The notes under the pieces are model-generated. The model searched no databases, was not told where the DNA came from, and was given only the letters and a program-made list of their open reading frames with translations. A stretch of DNA of 64,000 bases, from the NCBI GenBank assembly GCA_007745835.1, contig CP036424.1, positions 1,387,001 through 1,451,000 on the forward strand, written 5' to 3'. The stretch's first letter is position 1; every line of letters starts with the position of its first letter. Made by a program: the position numbers and the translations under genes. Below are positions 45,591 to 55,488 of this stretch, in pieces. The DNA is from Planctomycetes bacterium MalM25 (lineage in GTDB: Bacteria; Planctomycetota; Planctomycetia; Pirellulales; Lacipirellulaceae).

Positions 45591-47483
45591 TTATCGGCGG
45601 CTCGTCGTGCGACTCCAAACGGAGCCTATCACAATTAGGAGGGCGACCACGCCGCCGGCCGGTTCCGGGATCGCTCGGCTGGAGGGGGCTTGGCGGGTGG
45701 CTCCGTAGGCGTTGCGCCAGTCCTCGTAGTCGCCGGCATCGACGAAGCCATCGCCATCGCCGTCGGCGGAAGACCAAGCGGGGACGTTCGTCCCCGTACG
45801 ATCCCGCCAGAGCGAGTAGTCGGCGGCGTCGACCCGGCCGTCGTCGTTATAGTCGCCCGGTAGCCGGGGCGAGATGGTGAAGTCGAACGCGTTCGCCGCG
45901 TCGGTCTTCTCCAGATCGTGGAACGGGGAGTAGGTTCGCACGCGGACGGTGCGGCCGTCGTCGAGGAACTCGAGGACCCGGAGCCAGCCGTTGCCTCCGA
46001 AGGTCTCGAACTGGGTGTTGAAGAGCATCTGGTGGACCGTCTGGCCGCGATCTCCCTCGCTGGCGAGGTAGGCCGTTCCGTCGCCACCGACGTGGCCGCT
46101 TAGCACCATCTCAAAGGCGCCGTTGGGACGGACGAGTTCGTTCCAGAGATCTTCCCCGTCGTGCGTGTCGCCTGCCGTGGGGTAGCTGTGTGGATTGCCC
46201 CCTTGGTTGTTGTCGGGGTCGCTATCTAGGTTGCGTTCCCAGTCGTATCGCGTCTCGTCGTGGTGCATGTAGGCGTGCGTAAGGAGCACCGCGGTGTGGT
46301 CGGCGTATTGGGCCGGTCGGAGCGCCCGGTTGGCCCAATCGACGGCGTCCTGACGCGGCCCCCACTCGGTCGTCACGACGAGCATCTCGCGGCCGTCCGG
46401 CGCAACGAACTCATGCAACGAGTTGTCGAGCTCGCCCGGCGTCATCACGCTGCGCAGCGTGCCGTCCCGCTGGGGGTCGACCAGCGGGTTGTCGTCCTGG
46501 GCGAAGTAGTCGTTGTACTGCGTCGAACGGTCTTGGGCGTTGGTGGCGCCGTAGTCGTGATTGCCCGGCGCGATGGCGTAGGGCACAACGCCGTCGAGCA
46601 GGCTCATCGCCGCCTTGGCGTTCTGCCATTGCTGGTCTCCCGACTGGTCGCCGCTGGTTGGATCGACCTGAGAGTTTTGGTTGACCACGTCCCCCTCATG
46701 CAGCACGAACTGCACGCCGAAGGGGTCGCGATGATCGACCACCCATTGCGTCATCTGCCGCAAGATCGCGGTGTCGGTCGAGCTCTTCGCGTAGGCCTGC
46801 GTGTCGGGCAGGACGACCATCGACCACGCCGCGTCGGGTGAAGGCGTGAACGGCCTCTGCGGGACCGTGACCACCACGCCCGGGGAAGCGCGGTCTTGCT
46901 GGCCCTGCGGACCGAACTCGAAGCGAGCGCCGTAGAGGCCCACCATCGAGGTCTTCCAAGCCGAACCCGAGTCGTTCGCCGCCGAGGAGAGGCTCCCCGG
47001 CAAGAGGGCGATGCTCGCCCCGTCCGGGCTGTCGCGTGGCCAATCGCCCGTGTCGTCGTAGTTGATCTGATCGACCAGCACGCCCGAGGCGTTCCTGAGG
47101 GCGATCGTCTCGTTGCTGGGCGATGGGGAGTTGGCAAAAGTCGGGTAGTCGGCGACCTCGAGGCGAGGCGTTTGGCCGGTGGCGTTCCACTGGGCGTCGA
47201 AGAGCTCCGCGTCCGCGGTGACGACCAACGCCGCGCCGGGCTGCAAGAGGGTGCTGGCGAGTGGCGCCGATGCCTGCCCGTCCTGCACGTCCTCGATGCG
47301 CCAGCCGGCTAAGTCGACCGCGTGTGTCCCGGCGTTGTATAGCTCGACCCACTCACGCGATGTGTCGCTGCCGTCGGGGTTGTACATGATCTCGGAGATA
47401 ACGACGCGGTCCTCACCCATGCCGTCCGTGGTGCAGAACGCATAGAGCAATGTAAGCAGAGTGCATGCTGATCGTAGAGCCAC
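45591..47483 (-). CDS. Lamin-tail, metallophosphoesterase, dockerin and PEP-CTERM exoprotein
   Basis: This is 630 residues from a GTG at 47483 with a short signal peptide. The N-terminal lamin-tail domain (VVISEIMYNPDGSDTSREWV, ELYNAGTHAVDLAGW) is followed by a phosphoesterase domain (VVLPDTQAYAKSSTDT, FVLHEGDVVNQN, YAIAPGNHDYG, TAVLLTHAYMHHDETR, MVLSGHVGGDG). A dockerin-like pair comes next (GDYNDDGRVDAADYSLWRD, DGDGDGFVDAGDYEDWRN), then IPEPAGGVVALLIVIG plus RTTSRR, a PEP-CTERM tail. It is an extracellular phosphoesterase. It lies 25 nt upstream of the second phosphoesterase gene, so they are likely cotranscribed. Confidence 0.88.
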   Translation of the reverse strand: MALRSACTLLTLLYAFCTTDGMGEDRVVISEIMYNPDGSDTSREWVELYNAGTHAVDLAGWRIEDVQDGQASAPLASTLLQPGAALVVTADAELFDAQWNATGQTPRLEVADYPTFANSPSPSNETIALRNASGVLVDQINYDDTGDWPRDSPDGASIALLPGSLSSAANDSGSAWKTSMVGLYGARFEFGPQGQQDRASPGVVVTVPQRPFTPSPDAAWSMVVLPDTQAYAKSSTDTAILRQMTQWVVDHRDPFGVQFVLHEGDVVNQNSQVDPTSGDQSGDQQWQNAKAAMSLLDGVVPYAIAPGNHDYGATNAQDRSTQYNDYFAQDDNPLVDPQRDGTLRSVMTPGELDNSLHEFVAPDGREMLVVTTEWGPRQDAVDWANRALRPAQYADHTAVLLTHAYMHHDETRYDWERNLDSDPDNNQGGNPHSYPTAGDTHDGEDLWNELVRPNGAFEMVLSGHVGGDGTAYLASEGDRGQTVHQMLFNTQFETFGGNGWLRVLEFLDDGRTVRVRTYSPFHDLEKTDAANAFDFTISPRLPGDYNDDGRVDAADYSLWRDRTGTNVPAWSSADGDGDGFVDAGDYEDWRNAYGATRQAPSSRAIPEPAGGVVALLIVIGSVWSRTTSRR

Positions 47484-47594
47484 ACGAAGCCTTGTGGTAA
47501 ATCACCTTTCACTTGATGTCACGCTCGGATAAAACACCGTGATTGAGCCTGGGATGCCCCCTCGACCTACATGGAACCCCGGAAAGATTTAGTG

Positions 47595-48044
47595 ATGCCC
47601 GCACAACGCCTTGGAACGTTATTGCCGCCCCACCTTAGGTTCGCTTGGACGGTATTATTATTGACTGGTTGCGGAGGAGGCAGTGAGCACGAGGTCGACT
47701 TGAACCCCGTCCATGGAACCATTGTGAGGGAGGGGGAGGGGTTGGCCGGAGCGAGCGTATCGCTCTATGCGCTGCCGCCGGAGTCGCTGGTCCCGGGGGT
47801 GCCTATACCGCATGCGATCACAAATGAGTCAGGGGAGTACTCCATACGAAGTTTTGAGCCCGAAGACGGGGCGCCAGCCGGAGAGTATGCCGTCACGGTC
47901 GAGCTGCTTGAAGTTAGTGATAACGGAGGGCCTCTAGAGGAACGTGACACCTTGAAGGGGGCCTTCAGCAATCCGGCAAAACCCGCCGCCGTAGTTGTCG
48001 TTGAATCGGGATCAAATCAGCTCGATCCAATCGCCGTTGATTAA
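47595..48044 (+). CDS. Small lipoprotein with carboxypeptidase-regulatory-like domain
   Basis: This is 149 residues from the ATG at 47595, which has GGAAAG about 9 nt upstream; an ATG at 47571 is possible. The lipobox LLLTGC gives lipoprotein processing. The mature part (VHGTIVREGEGLAGASVSLY, ESGEYSIRSFEPEDGAPAGE) is the transthyretin-like regulatory domain found in many planctomycete lipoproteins. These often sit beside DUF1559 genes, as here, where the DUF1559 gene converges on it with a 28-nt gap. Function unknown. Confidence 0.8.
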   Translation: MPAQRLGTLLPPHLRFAWTVLLLTGCGGGSEHEVDLNPVHGTIVREGEGLAGASVSLYALPPESLVPGVPIPHAITNESGEYSIRSFEPEDGAPAGEYAVTVELLEVSDNGGPLEERDTLKGAFSNPAKPAAVVVVESGSNQLDPIAVD

Positions 48045-48072
48045 TCACTCGCAGCGGCGAAGCCGCGGGGCA

Positions 48073-49170
48073 TCAACCGCGGTCACGAGGGTCTGATATC
48101 GGCCCCGGCCCCGTCGTCGCGATATCTCCACTCGCGCGAGAATGCATGTTAACGAAGGCTTCGGGGTCGATGCCTTGCTGAAGAAACTGCACTGAGCCGT
48201 CGCCCATGCCGAAGACGGCGCCGCCGACGTGGAAACTGTATATCTCCTCGAGGTTGTTGCAGTTGAACATTGAGGTCCCGCATGTGTGGTGCACCCAGAA
48301 CTCATTCGTACGGTCCGCCCAATTCGCACCGTGGCTATTGGGCCGATTGGCACGCGAAGGATCCGGGACGCCCCCTTCCATGAACACCTCCTGACGACCC
48401 GCAATCTCGAACCACATAAATGTCTTAGAGAGGCCGTCGGTTACATAGCGAATCCGTGAGGCGACCTGGCGGTCATCTTGGCCTGGCGAGTGATCGATGA
48501 CGCCGTCGTTGACGTAGTTGAAAACCCCGTTGTTGTTGTGGTCGAGCACAACGCGGTGGGCGAGCACGCTGAGGTAATCGTCCCTGCGGCTGATCAAGCC
48601 TGCCTGGATAAACCGCCCCACGTCGGCGGCGCCCTCGGACACCCTGGCGGAAACGGCGTAATCGCAGACGGGGGAGCCAGGGTCACGGTTGGGAGTTGAA
48701 GGGCAAACGAAGAAGCCTAATGGATTATCGTTGACGGTCCTGTGGTTGAAATGGGGGTCACGGCGAGCCGCTTGCCCTGAACCAGCGAAGTCCCAGTCCA
48801 GCCCGAAGTGGTACTGATCGGCGACCGCGGTCTCTTCCAGGTATGGGAGGAGGAAGGGGATGGTTCCGTGTTCGACTTCTTCGGGCACCACCGCGGTCAC
48901 TGCGCCATCGGTGAGCACCTCCCCTGGCGACGCCCCAATGGGCGAGTAGAAGTAGTAGGCGGGAGGGAATTCGCCCTTGACGTCGTGGTAGCCGAGAGTT
49001 GCCAGGCAGATCTGTTTCATCTGAGACACACACTGCGTGCGTCGCGCGGACTCACGAGCCGCTTGCACGGCGGGCAGCAGGAGCGCCACCAGGATCCCGA
49101 TGATCGCGATCACCACGAGGAGCTCGACGAGCGTAAAGCCCCGTTGAGAGTTTCTGCCACTGAGCATCAT
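48073..49170 (-). CDS. DUF1559 protein with type IV prepilin-like N-terminus
   Basis: This is 365 residues from the ATG at 49170 (ATG at 49167 also fits). The N-terminus [20 protein letters not shown] is a class III prepilin cleavage and methylation signal (after the Gly). [17 protein letters not shown] starts the DUF1559 domain, which closes with [21 protein letters not shown]1559 proteins are abundant pseudopilin-like surface proteins specific to Planctomycetes and relatives; their function is unknown. It is paired with the convergent lipoprotein gene. Confidence 0.92.
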   Translation of the reverse strand: MMLSGRNSQRGFTLVELLVVIAIIGILVALLLPAVQAARESARRTQCVSQMKQICLATLGYHDVKGEFPPAYYFYSPIGASPGEVLTDGAVTAVVPEEVEHGTIPFLLPYLEETAVADQYHFGLDWDFAGSGQAARRDPHFNHRTVNDNPLGFFVCPSTPNRDPGSPVCDYAVSARVSEGAADVGRFIQAGLISRRDDYLSVLAHRVVLDHNNNGVFNYVNDGVIDHSPGQDDRQVASRIRYVTDGLSKTFMWFEIAGRQEVFMEGGVPDPSRANRPNSHGANWADRTNEFWVHHTCGTSMFNCNNLEEIYSFHVGGAVFGMGDGSVQFLQQGIDPEAFVNMHSRASGDIATTGPGPISDPRDRG

Positions 49171-49255
49171 GCTTTGGTCCTCTCCGCTTGAGTCATTGGA
49201 AAAGCCGAGCCCCATCAACGCATGGGGCTCGGCGTTAGGAGACACTCGGTGCTTG

Positions 49256-51796
49256 CTAGACGCGACGACGACGCCCCGCCGCCATGGCCACCCCAGCCAA
49301 AGCGAGCAGGGCGGCGGTCGGTTCGGGCACGGCGAGCGTCGCAGGCACGGCGAGCGTGGCGCCGTAGTTGGCGGCCCAGACCTCGTAGTCGCCCTCGGTC
49401 ACGCCGAACAGGCCATCGCCGTTCCAGCTGAGCGACGCCTCGTTGCCGGCGCCGAGGTTGTCACGCCACACCGTGTAGTCGGCGGCGTCGACCACCCCGT
49501 CGGCGTTGAAGTCGCCCTTCAGCTGCTGCTGAGTCGTGGGCGTCGGGGCGTTATCGAAATCGATGTACGCGAACATGAAGCCCGTGTCCTGGAAGTCCGC
49601 GAACAGTTCGGTCTGGCTGTCTGAGATGTGGTCGATTCCACGGATCAGGAAGTCGGAGCCGTCCGTCTCGTACGCCATCGAGTTATCACGGTTCTCCATG
49701 CCCTCGGCGTCGCCGGTGCTGACCAGGAGCAGCATGCCCTCTTCGGGCGATTTGTTGCTGTCGGTGAAGCTCAGGCGGTACTGCGCGAAGCCGAAGCCAT
49801 CATCTTCCTTCGTGAGCGTCCACTCGGTCCCCAGCCCCGGGCTCGAGGAGAGGACCGTGCCGTCGGCGGCGACCCTGCCGGCCGTCAGGTTGTCGGCGTC
49901 GTAGGGCAGGAAGACCCAGCTGGTCGCGTCGGGTTCGGTTCGAAGGTCGACGTCGGTGTCGTAAGTGTTATCGAACAGCCGAACTTCCCAGCCAGAACCG
50001 TCCGCCTTGGGCTCTGCGGAGGCGAAGTTGTCATCGTTGCCGTAGGGGCTGGCGATAAGGACGCCGTCCGTCAGGGCGTCCACGCCGGGCAGGTCGATGT
50101 CGAGCTTGGCGGTCTCGTAGGGGTCACCGAATGAACCTTCAATGTCGGAGCCGATCCCCATGCGGAAACCGGAGTCATTCCCGAAGAAGGCCGCGGCGTA
50201 ATCGATGTTGTGCTCGTCGCTGCCGGGCACGTTGTCGGCCGCCGCCGTCACGACCCCCCACTCTTGATCGAACGCGGTGGTCATTGCGACACCGTACTCC
50301 TGGGCGCCTCCTGCCGCCGTGTTGTCGCGGAAACCCTCCCGGATAGTCGTCAGCAGCAGGCCGTCTCGGACGGTGAGGTACGCTCCATCGACCGCCACCG
50401 CGACATCGCCCCGGTTGGCGAATTGATCGACGCGGACATCCGAAGTCTTCTCGGTCCCACCACCGGCAACGAAAGCGGCCGTGGCGCCGGGGTCATTGTT
50501 GTTGTCGATCGACAGCGAGGTCATTGTGGTGTTCCAGCCAACAACACGGCTTCGGTTGAAGTTGGTGAGGGTCTCGGCCGCCGGGATCGATCCGGGCGCC
50601 GTGGCGCCACCCGAGTTTGGGATGAAGACGAAGTTGAAGAACGAGTCGGCTCCGTCGGCGGCCTGTCCGGCGCCGTCCAGAACGGCGGCCTCCCCTTCGC
50701 CGGCGTAGAGGGCGTCGGCCTCGAGGTCCTGCGTGAGGATCGTCCAGCCCGAGGCGTCGGCCTCGTAGGTCATCAGGTTGTCCGGGTTGCGTCCGCCCGG
50801 GTCTTCGGTCGATCCGATGGGAGTCACCAGCAGCGTGCCGTCGGCGGGGGTGAAGCCGTTGATCTCGAGTCGGAACTGGCCGGGCGCGACGAGGTTGTTG
50901 CTGGTGACCGTGAAGTCGGCGCCGCTGTGCACCATGGGCACGCCGACCTGCTCACCCTCGACCATCGTGTTGCCGTGCGTGGCGACGCGGGCGAGGGTGA
51001 CTCCCGGCGTGCCGACCGGCACGAAGACGAACGAGTAGGGCGTGTCGAAGGCGTCCGCCTCACCGCCGGTGCTCGGATCGAGCGAGGGATCGAACTCAAA
51101 GTAGCCGTCGTTATCGACCGAGCGGACGATGTAGCCGTCGCCGTCGAGGCTCGGAGCGACCGTCTGGTACCGACCGACGTTCGACGCCGACGAGGCGACC
51201 AGCACCCCCTGGCGGTTGGCGTCGGTGACGCCCGGGATGGTCACTTTGCTGACGCCGGGCTGGCCGAGGAAGTTGGTTTGGACGTTGGAGCCGAGCGAGA
51301 TCCCGCCGCTGGCGACCAGCGTGTCGAGCGAACCGAAGGTCGCGTCGTTGTTGACGGTTGAACTGTAGAGCGAGCCGCCCAACCAGCCCTCCGAGAAGGG
51401 GAAGTAGGCCGCCGAGAGATTCACATCGATCGGCATACCCGCGTCGATCGGGAAGGCGGGGCCGCCCTTCGCCGCCGAGAGCGCCAGCCCGCCAGGCAGG
51501 TTGCGAGTGTTGCCGGAGTTCGGACTGCTATCGCGGACCGTCGAGCCCGTGGCGTACAAGCCGTCACGATCGAGTTCGGAGACCGCCCCGATCAGAACCC
51601 CGTTCGCGGCGTCGTCAGCGGCGCCCGCGCCGATCTGTACCGGGTACTCTCCCGTGACTTCGCCCGCGGCGAGGTTGAAGCCCGCGGTGCCGCCGAGCTT
51701 GGTCGGGACGCCGGCCTGAGAGACTTCGATCGTGGCGTGCTCCACGCCGTGCGCCGCTGACGCGAGCGCCAGACATACCGGTATCGCAAAACGCAT
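49256..51796 (-). CDS. Large dockerin-like PEP-CTERM exoprotein of unknown function
   Basis: This 846-residue protein has a signal peptide ([15 protein letters not shown]). The long beta-rich middle repeats blocks of about 100-130 residues with shared phrases, such as [44 protein letters not shown] and [14 protein letters not shown]. This suggests tandem beta domains that arose by duplication. It ends with a dockerin-like pair ([38 protein letters not shown]) and [17 protein letters not shown] plus AGRRRRV, a PEP-CTERM tail. No catalytic motif is visible, and it is probably structural or adhesive. Confidence 0.8.
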   Translation of the reverse strand: MRFAIPVCLALASAAHGVEHATIEVSQAGVPTKLGGTAGFNLAAGEVTGEYPVQIGAGAADDAANGVLIGAVSELDRDGLYATGSTVRDSSPNSGNTRNLPGGLALSAAKGGPAFPIDAGMPIDVNLSAAYFPFSEGWLGGSLYSSTVNNDATFGSLDTLVASGGISLGSNVQTNFLGQPGVSKVTIPGVTDANRQGVLVASSASNVGRYQTVAPSLDGDGYIVRSVDNDGYFEFDPSLDPSTGGEADAFDTPYSFVFVPVGTPGVTLARVATHGNTMVEGEQVGVPMVHSGADFTVTSNNLVAPGQFRLEINGFTPADGTLLVTPIGSTEDPGGRNPDNLMTYEADASGWTILTQDLEADALYAGEGEAAVLDGAGQAADGADSFFNFVFIPNSGGATAPGSIPAAETLTNFNRSRVVGWNTTMTSLSIDNNNDPGATAAFVAGGGTEKTSDVRVDQFANRGDVAVAVDGAYLTVRDGLLLTTIREGFRDNTAAGGAQEYGVAMTTAFDQEWGVVTAAADNVPGSDEHNIDYAAAFFGNDSGFRMGIGSDIEGSFGDPYETAKLDIDLPGVDALTDGVLIASPYGNDDNFASAEPKADGSGWEVRLFDNTYDTDVDLRTEPDATSWVFLPYDADNLTAGRVAADGTVLSSSPGLGTEWTLTKEDDGFGFAQYRLSFTDSNKSPEEGMLLLVSTGDAEGMENRDNSMAYETDGSDFLIRGIDHISDSQTELFADFQDTGFMFAYIDFDNAPTPTTQQQLKGDFNADGVVDAADYTVWRDNLGAGNEASLSWNGDGLFGVTEGDYEVWAANYGATLAVPATLAVPEPTAALLALAGVAMAAGRRRRV

Positions 51797-52436
51797 CGGG
51801 CTTCTCCATCCAAAGGTGGTTAACTTGCGGCGGCGCCGCGGTGGGTTGGCTCAGCAGCAACGGTCGTCGCTGAGGTGAGGGCCGAGATCGTAACGCCGAA
51901 CTCGTGTCGTACGGTGAGCCTTTGATGAAGAGTTGGTGAACCGACCAAGTTTGTCTCAGAGCGCATCGGGAGACGCGGAAAGCGATGTGAGACCGGCGAA
52001 GAGATCGCATGTGTGACCTCTGAAGACGCGCGCCAGATACAAGCAAAACTCTCCACTCCCGGGATGCATAAAAGCTTCACGCCGTTGATCAGATCATCAG
52101 CCAAACCGACGATTCAGTTTGCTGTCGGGGTTGAGGCGATGCACCTGATGCTTATGATCACGTCGGCGTAGTGACCCACGTCGCCTTGCTGTTGATCAAC
52201 CGAATCGAGACGCCCCCTGATCGAGAGGGAGCAGGCAGCGCTGCAAGATCGAGCGGCCCGACGTGTGGCTTAGTAGAAGGTTGCTCGACGGGCCAGCACT
52301 GGTCGGTCTTGTTGGCCTGCATCCGGCGCTAACTGAACGATTTCTAGGGAAGAGCAATCCCAAGCACGTCGCAGGACGCCGCGGGCTGGAGGCGAGCACC
52401 TCGGAGACGTTGGCGCCCTCGATGACACCAGCCAGT
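51797..52436. other. Gene-poor region, likely eroded DNA next to an integrase remnant
   Basis: This roughly 640-bp stretch has lower GC than its flanks and no reading frame with convincing coding character. It begins at the promoter side of the 51796 gene and runs to the tandem repeat and integrase fragment. It probably holds the exoprotein promoter near 51800-52000 and remnants of a mobile element beyond that. Confidence 0.4.
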
Positions 52437-52470
52437 TAGTCAGCGCAGACCTCTAGTCAGCGCAGACCTC
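52437..52470. repeat. Tandem 17-bp direct repeat
   Basis: TAGTCAGCGCAGACCTC occurs twice head to tail at 52437-52453 and 52454-52470, right at the 3' end of the integrase fragment. It may mark a slippage or excision scar. Confidence 0.7.
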
Positions 52471-52644
52471 GTGATAGCGCTGAAAGGGATTGGGGCAATT
52501 GTGGCGGCCTAAGTAGACCTGCTTGCCCCTGACAGTGACGACGGCTTGGCCCGTCGCCTTGTGCAGCCGATAGGCTGGCACACGAGCGGTAGATGGCACT
52601 TCAGTGATCCCCGGAACCCAGTCGTCGCTACTGGGGCTGGGCAT
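52453..52644 (-). pseudogene. Truncated tyrosine-integrase N-terminal fragment
   Basis: The 63-residue frame reads VPAYRLHKATGQAVVTVRGK and VYLGRHNCPN, which matches the opening of planctomycete site-specific integrases (PxYRLHKxSGQAVVTxxGxxxYLG). It then stops after FQRYHEVCAD. The catalytic domain with R-H-R-Y residues is absent. It lies 68 nt downstream of the 3' end of tRNA-Ala on the same strand, the classic position for an integrase of an element inserted in a tRNA gene. It is a remnant rather than a working gene. Confidence 0.65.
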
Positions 52645-52711
52645 CCTAAGGCGGCTCTGCTGAATGTCAGCAGGTAACGCAAGTGCCGTTCGCCGTTAGG
52701 CTTGCGAGAAG

Positions 52712-52784
52712 TGGAGGATAGCGGGCTCGAACCGCTGACCTTCTGGCTGCCAGCCAGACGCTCTCCCAACTGAGCTAATCCCCC
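52712..52784 (-). tRNA. tRNA-Ala (anticodon GGC)
   Basis: This 73-nt cloverleaf on the minus strand starts GGGGGATTAGCTCAG. The acceptor pair GGGGGAT/ATCCTCC has one G-U, the anticodon stem TCTGG/CCAGA encloses CTGGCAG (anticodon GGC, plus-strand 52749-52751), the T-arm reads GGTTCGAGCCC and the discriminator is A. CCA is not encoded. Confidence 0.95.
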
Positions 52785-52934
52785 GGAGATGGGTTCTCCC
52801 CGGATTGTGGGCAGCGGTTGAGCCGCCCCGCCCCGTGGAGCACCATATACTTGCTTTTGGTTGGCGGTCTGTCAACGGCTCCCTCGGCCGGGGGAGAAGG
52901 ATTCTCGGCCCCACCCCCGGTGAGATTCCGCACG

Positions 52935-53987
52935 ATGCGTCTTTCGCTCGCCAGCGCCCTGCGTATCGGCTGTGGCGCCCTGCTGATCGGCTGGCTGCTT
53001 TGGCAGGCGGCGGGCAGCGACACCCTTGGGCAACTCCGCACGACCCCGCCCGACCTGGGGTGGCTGGCGCTGGCGTGGCTCGGCGTGATGGGCGCCCTGA
53101 CCCTTTCGATTATGCGCTGGCGTTCGGTCGTTCTGGCGGCCGGGATCGACCTCTCCGTGGTCGAGGCCCTGCGCCTGGGGGCGTTGGGCTACGCCTGCAA
53201 CTTCGTGGCGCTGGGCAGCGTCGGGGGCGACGTGGTCAAAGCGACCCTGCTCGCGAAGCCCCGCCCCGGGCAGCGCACCGCCGCGGTGACCACGATCTTC
53301 GTGGACCGGCTGTTCGGTCTGCTCGGCTTCTTGAGCTACGCGTCGCTCGCGGTCTTGCTGACCGGCGTCGCCGCGGTCGAGGAGCCATCGCCGTTGAGGC
53401 TGTTGAGCCGATCGACCCTCGTGGCCGCAGCGTTGGCTTGGGCTTCGTTCGCTGTCGCCATGGCGCCGGGGCGCTTGGTTGAGCGGTTCGCCGGAACGCT
53501 GAGCGGGGCGCCGGGAATTGGCGGGGTGGCCGAGCGGGCGGCCGAGATCGCCGCGACCTATCACGATCGCCGAGGGCGATTGTTCGCGGCGTTGGCGTTC
53601 GGCTTGTCGATGAACGGGACGTTCATCTTATCGTTCTTCGCCGCGGCGAAGTCGCTGCCGCTGTTGACGCCCGGCCTGGCGGATCACTTCCTGGCGGTGC
53701 CGCTCACGGCGATCAGCGGCACGCTGCCGATCTCGCCCAACGGGCTGGGCACGATGGAGGCGACCGCCGAGTACCTGTACCGCGCCCTCTCGCCCGAGTC
53801 GCCCGTCGGCGCCGGCACGCTCGCTTCGCTCTGCCACCGACTGGCGATGGTGCTCGCGGGGGTCTGTGCTGCGGTCTCCTACTACGCGAGCGGGGGCCGC
53901 CGCCTGGACGAGGAGATCGCCGAAGCGGCCAGCGCCAACAACACCACGGCGCCCGAGGAGGGCTCGGGCACGGCCGAAGCGTCCTGA
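52935..53987 (+). CDS. Flippase-like membrane protein (LPG synthase TM-region family, UPF0104)
   Basis: This is 350 residues from the ATG at 52935; an upstream GTG/ATG at 52818 lacks conserved character. About eight membrane helices are present. NFVALGSVGGDVVKATLLAK and LPISPNGLGTMEATAEYLYR are hallmarks of the lysylphosphatidylglycerol synthetase TM-region/flippase-like domain family. The soluble synthetase domain of MprF is absent, as in most members. Its role is probably lipid or polyprenol-linked substrate flipping. The C-terminal 35 codons overlap the convergent sugar dehydrogenase gene by 106 bp. Confidence 0.85.
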   Translation: MRLSLASALRIGCGALLIGWLLWQAAGSDTLGQLRTTPPDLGWLALAWLGVMGALTLSIMRWRSVVLAAGIDLSVVEALRLGALGYACNFVALGSVGGDVVKATLLAKPRPGQRTAAVTTIFVDRLFGLLGFLSYASLAVLLTGVAAVEEPSPLRLLSRSTLVAAALAWASFAVAMAPGRLVERFAGTLSGAPGIGGVAERAAEIAATYHDRRGRLFAALAFGLSMNGTFILSFFAAAKSLPLLTPGLADHFLAVPLTAISGTLPISPNGLGTMEATAEYLYRALSPESPVGAGTLASLCHRLAMVLAGVCAAVSYYASGGRRLDEEIAEAASANNTTAPEEGSGTAEAS

Positions 53988-55375
53988 GCCGCGACCGCGT
54001 CTCGCCAGATCGTGTAGTCGGCCGCGTTGACCACGCCGTCGGCGTTGCCGTCGGCTCCCGAGGGGGAACTCACGCCGTACTCCTCGCGCCAAAGGGCGTA
54101 GTCATCGCCGTCGACCTCACCATCACCGTTGAAGTCGCCGGCCCGTAGGGCGTCGGTAACGATGCGGTGGATGTCCCCCTCACGATCGAGGATGTAGAGG
54201 TTGCCATAAGCGTCCTCGGCGAACGAAGTCGGAGTGCCGATTGCGCCGAACGGATTGAGCAAGCTGTCCAGGTTCTGCACCGTACCGTCTGGATCAGCGG
54301 GGTTGAACGACCAGAGCTGCGAAGGGAATGAATCGCCGAAGAAGTAACGGCCCTGGACCTCCGGGTCGGGGCCGCGGTAGACGTACCCGCCGACGGTTGA
54401 GTTGCCCCCGAACAGGCCGGACCCATTCGAGAGGTAGTCGTACTCGGGCCCGACGTAGTTGGGCGGGATCGGGCCCCCGACCCCGCCGCTAGGAGTTTGG
54501 ATATCGCCCTCGCGAAGCCGCCAACCAAAGTTGGCGATCTCGTCTCGATCGGCACGTAGCAAGTCGATCTCTTCGCGAGCGCCCTGGCCGACATCGCCGA
54601 TCCACAGATCCCCGGTCTCGCGGTCGAAGCTTGCTCGCCACGGGTTGCGGAGTCCGTACGCGAAGATCTCGTCGAGCGTGTTCGCGTTGTTGTCGCCCAC
54701 CAGCGGGTTGTTTCCGGGAACGGTGTAGTTCTCGGTGGCGTCGCTCGGGAAGTCGTCGCCACTCGGGTCAACGCGGAGGATCTTGCCTAGCCTGGTGTTG
54801 AGTTGCTGGGCCCGGTTGTTCGGGTCGTTGCCCGATCCGCCGTCCCCGGTGTTGATGTAGAGCAGGCCGTTCACCGGGCTGAAGCCGATCCAACCCCCGT
54901 TGTGATTGCTGAAATCCTGATCGAACTCGAGGACAGAACGCCCCGAGCCGATGCTGGTCGCGCTGTCGGTCAGGGGATTCGCCACTTGGTAGCGCTCGAT
55001 GCGCGTCCGGTCTCGTCCCGGGCCCGGGTCACGCGTGTAGTTGACGTAGAAGTAACCGTTGGTTGTGTAGCCGGGATCGAACGCTAGACCGAGCAAGCCC
55101 TGTTCGTTGCCGGCGTCGTCGACCAGCCCTTGGATGTCCAGGAATGGGGTGCTGTTGAAAATGCCCGTTTCGAGGTTGAGGACTTGGATGAGCCCGCGTT
55201 GGTCAAGGACGAAGAGTTCGTCCGGTCGGCCCGGCGCTGCGGTGGCGAAGACGGCGCTAGCGCCATTGCCTGCCCCTGGCAGGTTGCCGACACGGGTCGT
55301 TCCGGTCACCTCGGCTAGGCACCAAGCCGGGCCGGCCAGCAAGCCGATCAGTAGAGCAATGCGCGCATAGGTCAT
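53882..55375 (-). CDS. PQQ-dependent sugar dehydrogenase-like exoprotein with dockerin-like and PEP-CTERM modules
   Basis: This is 497 residues from the ATG at 55375 with a signal peptide (IALLIGLLAGPAWCLAEV). The beta-propeller matches soluble glucose/sorbosone dehydrogenases: NEQGLLGLAFDPGYTTNGYF, NHNGGWIGFSPVNGLLYINT, GDGGSGNDPNNRAQ, LGKILRVDP, EIFAYGLRNPWRASFDRETG and DLWIGDVGQGAREEIDLL. Heme or cytochrome motifs are absent. A dockerin-like pair (GDFNGDGEVDGDDYALWREE, GNADGVVNAADYTIWRD) and VPEPSSGAVVLLALAAS plus RRR end the protein. The PEP-CTERM tail is encoded within the overlap with the flippase gene. Confidence 0.87.
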   Translation of the reverse strand: MTYARIALLIGLLAGPAWCLAEVTGTTRVGNLPGAGNGASAVFATAAPGRPDELFVLDQRGLIQVLNLETGIFNSTPFLDIQGLVDDAGNEQGLLGLAFDPGYTTNGYFYVNYTRDPGPGRDRTRIERYQVANPLTDSATSIGSGRSVLEFDQDFSNHNGGWIGFSPVNGLLYINTGDGGSGNDPNNRAQQLNTRLGKILRVDPSGDDFPSDATENYTVPGNNPLVGDNNANTLDEIFAYGLRNPWRASFDRETGDLWIGDVGQGAREEIDLLRADRDEIANFGWRLREGDIQTPSGGVGGPIPPNYVGPEYDYLSNGSGLFGGNSTVGGYVYRGPDPEVQGRYFFGDSFPSQLWSFNPADPDGTVQNLDSLLNPFGAIGTPTSFAEDAYGNLYILDREGDIHRIVTDALRAGDFNGDGEVDGDDYALWREEYGVSSPSGADGNADGVVNAADYTIWRDAVAAQDASAVPEPSSGAVVLLALAASAISSSRRRPPLA

Positions 55376-55488
55376 GAAGAGTCGCCTCGTGTTCCTGGGG
55401 GCGGCGAGACGATCGACACGCCGAGCCGCAGCGATCAAACTAAGTGCCCCGCTCAACGCTTGTCAAACTTTGCCGCTGCCCGAGGCCG

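Noticed and set aside
52196-52399. Minus-strand 67-residue frame near the integrase remnant
   Set aside because: It has no recognisable motif and is Ser/Arg/Pro-rich in an eroded region, so it is not supported as a gene.
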